From positions 1-11,566 of the forward strand of contig JABHXS010000140.1 of NCBI GenBank assembly GCA_018657165.1: a stretch of DNA of 11,566 nucleotides, written 5' to 3'. Below are positions 7,130 to 11,566 of this stretch, piece by piece. How positions within the stretch are numbered: the first letter of the stretch is position 1; each line of letters starts with the position of its first letter. This DNA comes from Nitrosomonadales bacterium. Its GTDB lineage: Bacteria > Pseudomonadota > Gammaproteobacteria > Burkholderiales > Methylophilaceae. The notes below the pieces were generated by a model, which saw only the letters and a list, made by a program, of their open reading frames with translations, was not told where the DNA came from and ran no database searches. A program made the position numbers and the translations under genes.

Positions 7130-9385
7130 ATGATTGCACAAGAATTAGAAGTAAGTTTACATATGGCTTTTATGGATGCTCGACAGAAGCGTCATGAGTT
7201 AATTACTGTTGAACATTTGTTACTTGCTATGCTTGATAACCCGTCAGCCTCAGAGGTGCTTAATTCATGTGGCGCCAACCTTGAGAAGCTCAGAGAGAAT
7301 ATTGCAGGTCATATTGAAGAGCATACGCCAAAAGTTTCTGGAAAAGAGGAAGTTGATACACAACCCACTTTGGGCTTCCAAAGAGTTATACAAAGAGCGA
7401 TGCTTCATGTTCAATCATCTGGGAAAAAAGAGGTAACTGGAGCCAACGTATTAGTTGCTATTTTTGGCGAGAAGGACTCTCATGCAGTTTATTTCCTCCA
7501 CCAACAAGGAGTAGCTAGGCTTGATGTAGTTAATTTTATAGCTCATGGTATCGCCAAAACTACGGAAAATAATCAAAAAGAAGCGGCACAAGAAACTCCT
7601 GAATCTCAAGCCAAAACAAATAAAGGTTTAGAAACCTATACCGTTAATCTAAATAAACTTGTCAGCGAAGGTAAAATTGATCCCTTAATTGGAAGAGAAA
7701 CTGAGGTTGAGAGAGTAGTTCAAATCTTATGCAGACGCAGAAAAAACAATCCCCTTCTTGTGGGTGAAGCAGGCGTGGGGAAAACCGCAATTGCTGAAGG
7801 TTTAGCGAAAAAAATTGTTGATAAAAGTATTCCTGCTGTCCTAGAAGATATGACTATATATTCACTTGATCTTGGTGCGCTTATTGCTGGTACAAAATAC
7901 CGAGGAGATTTTGAACAGAGGTTAAAAACAGTTATAAAGCAGCTTGGGGAACAAAAAAATTCTATATTATTTATCGATGAAATTCATACTATTATTGGTG
8001 CTGGTTCTGCAAGCGGAGGGACTTTGGATGCGTCAAATATCTTAAAGCCCGCTTTAGCAAGAGGGAATATTAGATGTATTGGAGCTACAACCTATCAAGA
8101 GTTTAGATCTGTCTTCGAAAAAGATCATGCTTTAACAAGGCGATTCCAAAAAATAGATATTGAAGAACCCACAATTAAAAATACTATTGAAATTCTTAAG
8201 GGCTTGAAATCTCATTTTGAAACTCACCATAGTGTAAAATTTACAAATAATGCGCTGGTCAGCGCCGCAGAATTATCTGCAAAATTTTTAAATGACCGAC
8301 GCTTGCCTGATAAAGCAATCGACATTATTGACGAAGCAGGTGCAGCCCAAAGAATTTTACCTAAAGCTCAACAAAAGAAGAATATTGGTTCAAAAGAAAT
8401 CGAAGACGTTATTGCCAAGATTGCTAGAATACCTGCTAAAAATATAAATAAAGATGATAGAAATTCTCTGAAGAACCTTGAAAGAGATTTAAAAGCGGTC
8501 ATATTTGGTCAAGATAAAGCTATTGAAACACTTTCTAATGCAATAAAAATGTCACGAAGTGGAATTGGTCCAATAGATAGACCTATTGGAAGCTTTTTGT
8601 TTAGCGGCCCAACAGGGGTTGGTAAAACTGAGGTTGCAAGACAGCTCGCATATACGTTGGGGATCGAACTAATTAGAATTGACATGAGTGAGTATATGGA
8701 GCGTCACTCTGTTTCTAAGCTTATAGGTGCTCCTCCCGGATATGTAGGCTACGACCAAGGGGGTATTCTAACAGAACAAGTCAATAAAAATCCTTATGCT
8801 GTTCTTTTGCTTGATGAAATTGAGAAAGCAAACCCTGATATATTTAATATTCTTCTTCAAGTTATGGACAATGGTATTTTAACTGACAGTAATGGCCGTA
8901 AAACAGATTTCCGAAATGTTACGATTATTATGACGACCAATGCTGGTGCTGAAGCACTATCAAAATCAAATTTTGGCTTTACTCAAACCAAAGCGAGTGG
9001 AGATGAGAATGCTGAGATTATGAAAGTCTTTTCACCGGAATTTAGAAATAGACTTGATGCGACAGTCTCATTTATGTCGCTAGACAATAAGATAATTTTA
9101 AAAGTTGTAGATAAATTTTTAATTCAGCTAGAAACACAATTACATGATAAAAAAGTGGATGCTTCATTCACACAAGAATTAAAAAATTATCTTGCAAGGT
9201 CTGGTTTTGATGAGCAGATGGGGGCAAGACCTATGGCCAGACTTATCCAGGATACAATAAGAAAAGCACTTGCTGATGAACTTCTTTTTGGTAAATTGAC
9301 CAACGGTGGTGAAGTTGAAATTGATATTGATGAAAAAGAGAAAATTATTCTTAATATCAAAGAAAATGAGAAGGCCTCTGTTTAG
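7130..9385 (+). CDS. clpA: ATP-dependent Clp protease ATP-binding subunit ClpA
   Basis: ClpA is the AAA+ hexameric unfoldase that feeds proteins to the ClpP peptidase and receives N-degron substrates from ClpS. The 751 residues match E. coli (758). A ClpS-binding N-domain of two Clp repeats covers about 1-143, followed by a Gln/Glu/Lys-rich linker to about 165. The first AAA+ module has Walker A 212-219 (Lys218), Walker B Asp283-Glu284 and pore Tyr257. The second has Walker A 493-500 (Lys499), Walker B Asp562-Glu563 and pore Tyr538. MGARPMARLIQD marks the C-terminal domain. The ClpP-docking loop reads Phe615-Gly616-Phe617, where Ile/Leu/Val-Gly-Phe/Leu is expected. clpP is not in the window. 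The stop overlaps the end of the convergent GST-like gene, and no terminator is visible there. Confidence 0.98.
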   Translation: MIAQELEVSLHMAFMDARQKRHELITVEHLLLAMLDNPSASEVLNSCGANLEKLRENIAGHIEEHTPKVSGKEEVDTQPTLGFQRVIQRAMLHVQSSGKKEVTGANVLVAIFGEKDSHAVYFLHQQGVARLDVVNFIAHGIAKTTENNQKEAAQETPESQAKTNKGLETYTVNLNKLVSEGKIDPLIGRETEVERVVQILCRRRKNNPLLVGEAGVGKTAIAEGLAKKIVDKSIPAVLEDMTIYSLDLGALIAGTKYRGDFEQRLKTVIKQLGEQKNSILFIDEIHTIIGAGSASGGTLDASNILKPALARGNIRCIGATTYQEFRSVFEKDHALTRRFQKIDIEEPTIKNTIEILKGLKSHFETHHSVKFTNNALVSAAELSAKFLNDRRLPDKAIDIIDEAGAAQRILPKAQQKKNIGSKEIEDVIAKIARIPAKNINKDDRNSLKNLERDLKAVIFGQDKAIETLSNAIKMSRSGIGPIDRPIGSFLFSGPTGVGKTEVARQLAYTLGIELIRIDMSEYMERHSVSKLIGAPPGYVGYDQGGILTEQVNKNPYAVLLLDEIEKANPDIFNILLQVMDNGILTDSNGRKTDFRNVTIIMTTNAGAEALSKSNFGFTQTKASGDENAEIMKVFSPEFRNRLDATVSFMSLDNKIILKVVDKFLIQLETQLHDKKVDASFTQELKNYLARSGFDEQMGARPMARLIQDTIRKALADELLFGKLTNGGEVEIDIDEKEKIILNIKENEKASV

Positions 9386-10020
9386 CTATCTGGTTTTTGC
9401 ATTGATTGGTTAAATAATTCAGAATCACTTATTCTTTCTACCCAATTTTTCAAGCTTTTGTACGGATTGCTTTCAAACCACTTCAAATCTACATTAAAAA
9501 ATTGTCGTATGAATGGAAAAATTGCAATATCTAAATAACCGAATTTATTTGATAGCAGATATTCTTGTGTTTCTAACTTTTCATTAAGACTTTTTATATA
9601 AATCTCACAATCTTTTCTGTATTTTATTTTTAAAGTAATGTCCTTATTACTTGTGTATTTATACAAATCTAATTTATTTTTAAATTCCCCATCATTAGCT
9701 TCTATTATTTTTTTAACTAGCCTCTCGTCAGCCGGATTTATTTCAATGAGTGTATTTTTTTTTTGCTCTTTTGCCCAGTTCATAATATCTAAACTTTCAT
9801 CCAAGACCATTTCGTTGTAAATGAAAACTGGGACAGTTCCCTTAAGGCTCAGTTCTAACATTTGCTTAGGTTTGTCTTTTAGTGATATCTCATAAATATC
9901 AAAATCTATTTCACAAGCTATCAATGCCATCCTAGCCCTTATGGCATAAGGGCATCTACGATAAGAAAATAGAAATGGTCTTTGTTGGCCTTCTCTATCT
10001 AATTGCTTTACATAGTTCAT
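9382..10020 (-). CDS. Glutathione S-transferase-like protein with a CPYA thioredoxin-fold motif
   Basis: The 212 residues look like a cytosolic GST/glutaredoxin-2-type protein: an N-terminal thioredoxin-like domain (about 14-88) and an all-helical C-terminal domain. RRCPYAIRAR at 21-30 holds Cys23 in a CPYA arrangement, a monothiol version of the glutaredoxin CPYC. Val63-Pro64 gives the cis-proline, and Asp74-Glu75-Ser76 is the usual glutathione-binding turn. Binding of glutathione is likely from these residues; the substrate is unknown, and GSH-dependent thiol chemistry is more likely than classical conjugation. The ATG is inside the end of pyrD (26-base overlap, different frame). No later start would keep the CPYA domain, so translation is probably coupled to pyrD. 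The 3' end overlaps clpA by 3 bases, tail to tail. Confidence 0.85.
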   Translation of the reverse strand: MNYVKQLDREGQQRPFLFSYRRCPYAIRARMALIACEIDFDIYEISLKDKPKQMLELSLKGTVPVFIYNEMVLDESLDIMNWAKEQKKNTLIEINPADERLVKKIIEANDGEFKNKLDLYKYTSNKDITLKIKYRKDCEIYIKSLNEKLETQEYLLSNKFGYLDIAIFPFIRQFFNVDLKWFESNPYKSLKNWVERISDSELFNQSMQKPDS

Positions 10021-11002
10021 CTACAAGCCGGTGCCCTTTAAAAATAAGTCCGGAATAAATTTGAATTAATGACGCCCCATTATTTATCTTTTCTACCCCA
10101 TCATCTGCCGTCATTATTCCGCCAACGCCGATAATGGGTATCTTCCCATTTAAACTCTTATTAAGATGTTTAATAACATTGGTAGATTTTTTATTTAATG
10201 GGCCCCCTGACAACCCTCCCTCCTCATTAATATACTTTGAAGATAAAATTCCTTCTCTTTCAACTGTTGTATTTGTCGCAATAACTCCGTCTACATTATA
10301 TTTTATAAGTAATTTTGCTATCGAATCTAACTGTTTTTTAGAGTTATCTGGGGAAATCTTAACTACAAATGGTACTAATTTTTTAAATCTCTTATGCAAG
10401 ATTTTTTGTTCTTTATTCAATGCCTTCAATAGTATTTCAAGATGTTCATTGCCTTGTAACTTACGTAAGTTTTTAGTATTTGGTGATGATACATTTATTG
10501 CAATATATCCTGCATAAGGATATGCCTTTCTATAACATATTAAATAATCCTCAACTGCTTTATCATTAGGCGTGTCATAATTTTTCCCTATGTTTATTCC
10601 CAATATTCCTTTGAACTTTGCCTTTTTGATATTTTTAATAAATTGATCAATACCAACATTATTAAAACCAAATCTATTTATAATGCCTTCATCTTCAATC
10701 AATCTAAACAAGCGAGGTTTTTTATTTCCCGGCTGACTTCTAGGGGTCACTGTTCCTACCTCAATAAACCCAAATCCAAGTTTAGAAAGTGGAATTATAT
10801 ATTCTGCATTTTTATCTAAGCCCGCTGCAAGCCCAACCTTATTTGGAAATCTGAGCCCCATGATGCTCTTTGGTTTAGAGGCTATTACTTTTTTATTTCC
10901 TAACAAACCAAAAAAACAGGCAAGCTTCAAACCCCTCATTGATATATGATGGGCTAATTCAGGATTAAGTAAAAATAAAAAGAATCTTGCAAATTTATAC
11001 AT
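9995..11002 (-). CDS. pyrD: Dihydroorotate dehydrogenase, class 2 (quinone-dependent)
   Basis: PyrD oxidises dihydroorotate to orotate, the fourth step of pyrimidine synthesis, passing electrons through FMN to membrane quinones. The 335 residues match E. coli class 2 (336). The N-terminal helices at 1-35, rich in Phe and Leu and including ELAHH, form the membrane-associated quinone entrance that marks class 2. The FMN barrel shows AAGLDKN at 59-65, EVGTVTPRSQPGN at 81-93, NRFGFNN at 109-115, and INVSSPNT at 169-176 with the catalytic base Ser173 (Ser175 in E. coli). GLSGGPL, GVGGI and IYSGLIFKG follow. There is no Shine-Dalgarno sequence before the ATG, only A/T. It sits 17 bases after the metallo-hydrolase gene and overlaps the start of the GST-like gene. 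Confidence 0.98.
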   Translation of the reverse strand: MYKFARFFLFLLNPELAHHISMRGLKLACFFGLLGNKKVIASKPKSIMGLRFPNKVGLAAGLDKNAEYIIPLSKLGFGFIEVGTVTPRSQPGNKKPRLFRLIEDEGIINRFGFNNVGIDQFIKNIKKAKFKGILGINIGKNYDTPNDKAVEDYLICYRKAYPYAGYIAINVSSPNTKNLRKLQGNEHLEILLKALNKEQKILHKRFKKLVPFVVKISPDNSKKQLDSIAKLLIKYNVDGVIATNTTVEREGILSSKYINEEGGLSGGPLNKKSTNVIKHLNKSLNGKIPIIGVGGIMTADDGVEKINNGASLIQIYSGLIFKGHRLVDELCKAIR

Positions 11003-11019
11003 ATTTTATTTAAATTTTT

Positions 11020-11566
11020 TTATGTTGAGATCCATTCTAATCCTAAATATTGATCTATTACACCAACATTTGAATTATGTTTATCTACTATTTCAAATAT
11101 CATTTTCTTAACAAGTTCTATTTGATTGTTTTTCTTGCTTAGATGTGCGGCCACTACCCACTTAAGTCCAGAATGATTTACAGAAGATAAAAGCTTCAAT
11201 GATTCTTTATTCTCAAGATGCCCATACTGCCCATTAATTCTTTTTTTCAGCGAGTCAGGATAATCAGAACTCATAAGCATTTCTTCATCATGATTAAATT
11301 CAAGTACAAGTAAATTTATCATCGATAATTTATCTACGACATGCTTTGTAATTTGTCCTAAATCTGTGATGATTGCTAAACTTTTGTCCTGATAATCAAA
11401 CCTATATTGAAATGGCTCTCTAGCGTCATGAGGGACTGGTATGGGTGATACAGAAATATCATTAATCATAAATGAATCAAAATTACTTATTAGTTCATAT
11501 TTTATTTTGTACCCATCATTCATTTTTTTACGGCTCATTTGATAAGTACCGTAACTTAGATAAATA
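11020..11566 (-). CDS. Metallo-beta-lactamase-fold hydrolase, C-terminal part (runs off the right edge)
   Basis: The reading frame stays open through the window edge: the nine codons before the ATG at 11538 (IYLSYGTQ following a first Ile codon region) fit the family, so that ATG is internal and the true start lies outside. About 181 residues are visible of a family that is usually near 255. Numbering from that internal Met, metal-site candidates are His37-Asp38 in PVPHDAREP, Asp59 in ITDLG, and His132 in AAHLSKKNN; LEFNHDEEML (79-88) and YGHLEN (105-110) are further family hallmarks. The HxHxDH motif would be in the missing part. The protein resembles the YycJ-like branch of single-domain, probably phosphodiesterase or nuclease-type, hydrolases. 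The physiological substrate is unknown. It is probably the first or an early gene of a unit with pyrD and the GST-like gene. Confidence 0.88.
   Translation of the reverse strand, partial: IYLSYGTYQMSRKKMNDGYKIKYELISNFDSFMINDISVSPIPVPHDAREPFQYRFDYQDKSLAIITDLGQITKHVVDKLSMINLLVLEFNHDEEMLMSSDYPDSLKKRINGQYGHLENKESLKLLSSVNHSGLKWVVAAHLSKKNNQIELVKKMIFEIVDKHNSNVGVIDQYLGLEWIST

Noticed and set aside
7209..7436. Alternative-frame reading within the ClpA N-domain
   Set aside because: The clpA frame is continuous and conserved across this stretch, so there is no frameshift or nested gene to explain.
10134..10517. Open frame of 127 codons antisense to pyrD
   Set aside because: It lies entirely opposite a conserved pyrD barrel, and its composition (Phe, Leu, Ser rich) is what reverse reading of AT-rich coding DNA gives.
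9382..11566. Metallo-hydrolase, pyrD and GST-like gene as a detoxification or defence module
   Set aside because: pyrD is a housekeeping gene, and metallo-beta-lactamase-fold and GST-like proteins are common in betaproteobacterial core genomes. No effector, sensor or mobile element accompanies them.
1..11566. Search for tRNA genes, CRISPR repeats, insertion sequences or long repeats
   Set aside because: All spacers are under 100 bases, no repeated units or inverted terminal repeats were seen, and no cloverleaf-like sequence was noticed.

Overview
This window is an AT-rich (about one third G+C by eye), gene-dense stretch of an ordinary bacterial chromosome. The proteins read as proteobacterial. 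The leuA-pssA adjacency, the tgt-yajC-secD-secF order and the sequence style of PssA, Tgt and the metallo-beta-lactamase-fold protein point to a betaproteobacterium with a compact genome. A streamlined methylotroph of the Methylophilales (OM43-like) type is my best guess. That is inference from gene content and composition, not a database match.

Layout. On the minus strand at the left edge are the N-terminal part of leuA (leucine synthesis, running off the window) and, upstream of it, pssA (phosphatidylserine synthase). They are 12 bases apart and probably co-transcribed. A divergent spacer at 1150-1248 separates them from a plus-strand run of seven genes: tgt (queuosine tRNA modification), yajC, secD and secF (accessory subunits of the Sec translocon), a CNNM/CBS/CorC-type membrane protein, clpS and clpA (N-degron adaptor and AAA+ unfoldase of the ClpAP protease). 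Spacers in this run are 3 to 46 bases, so most or all of it may be one transcription unit. The 3' end of clpA overlaps by 3 bases, tail to tail, the end of a minus-strand group: a metallo-beta-lactamase-fold hydrolase (its 5' part lies beyond the right edge), pyrD (class 2 dihydroorotate dehydrogenase) and a glutathione S-transferase-like protein. pyrD and the GST-like gene overlap by 26 bases.

Functionally these are housekeeping genes: membrane lipid and leucine synthesis, tRNA modification, protein export, protein degradation and pyrimidine synthesis. No stretch over 100 bases lacks a gene. I see no tRNA, rRNA, insertion sequence, phage gene, CRISPR array or defence system.

I looked for a new system and did not find a convincing one. 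The observations most worth checking are an atypical Phe-Gly-Phe in the ClpP-docking position of ClpA, the near absence of Shine-Dalgarno sequences, a hairpin with a T tract that could mask the yajC ribosome binding site, and the tight overlaps on the right side.
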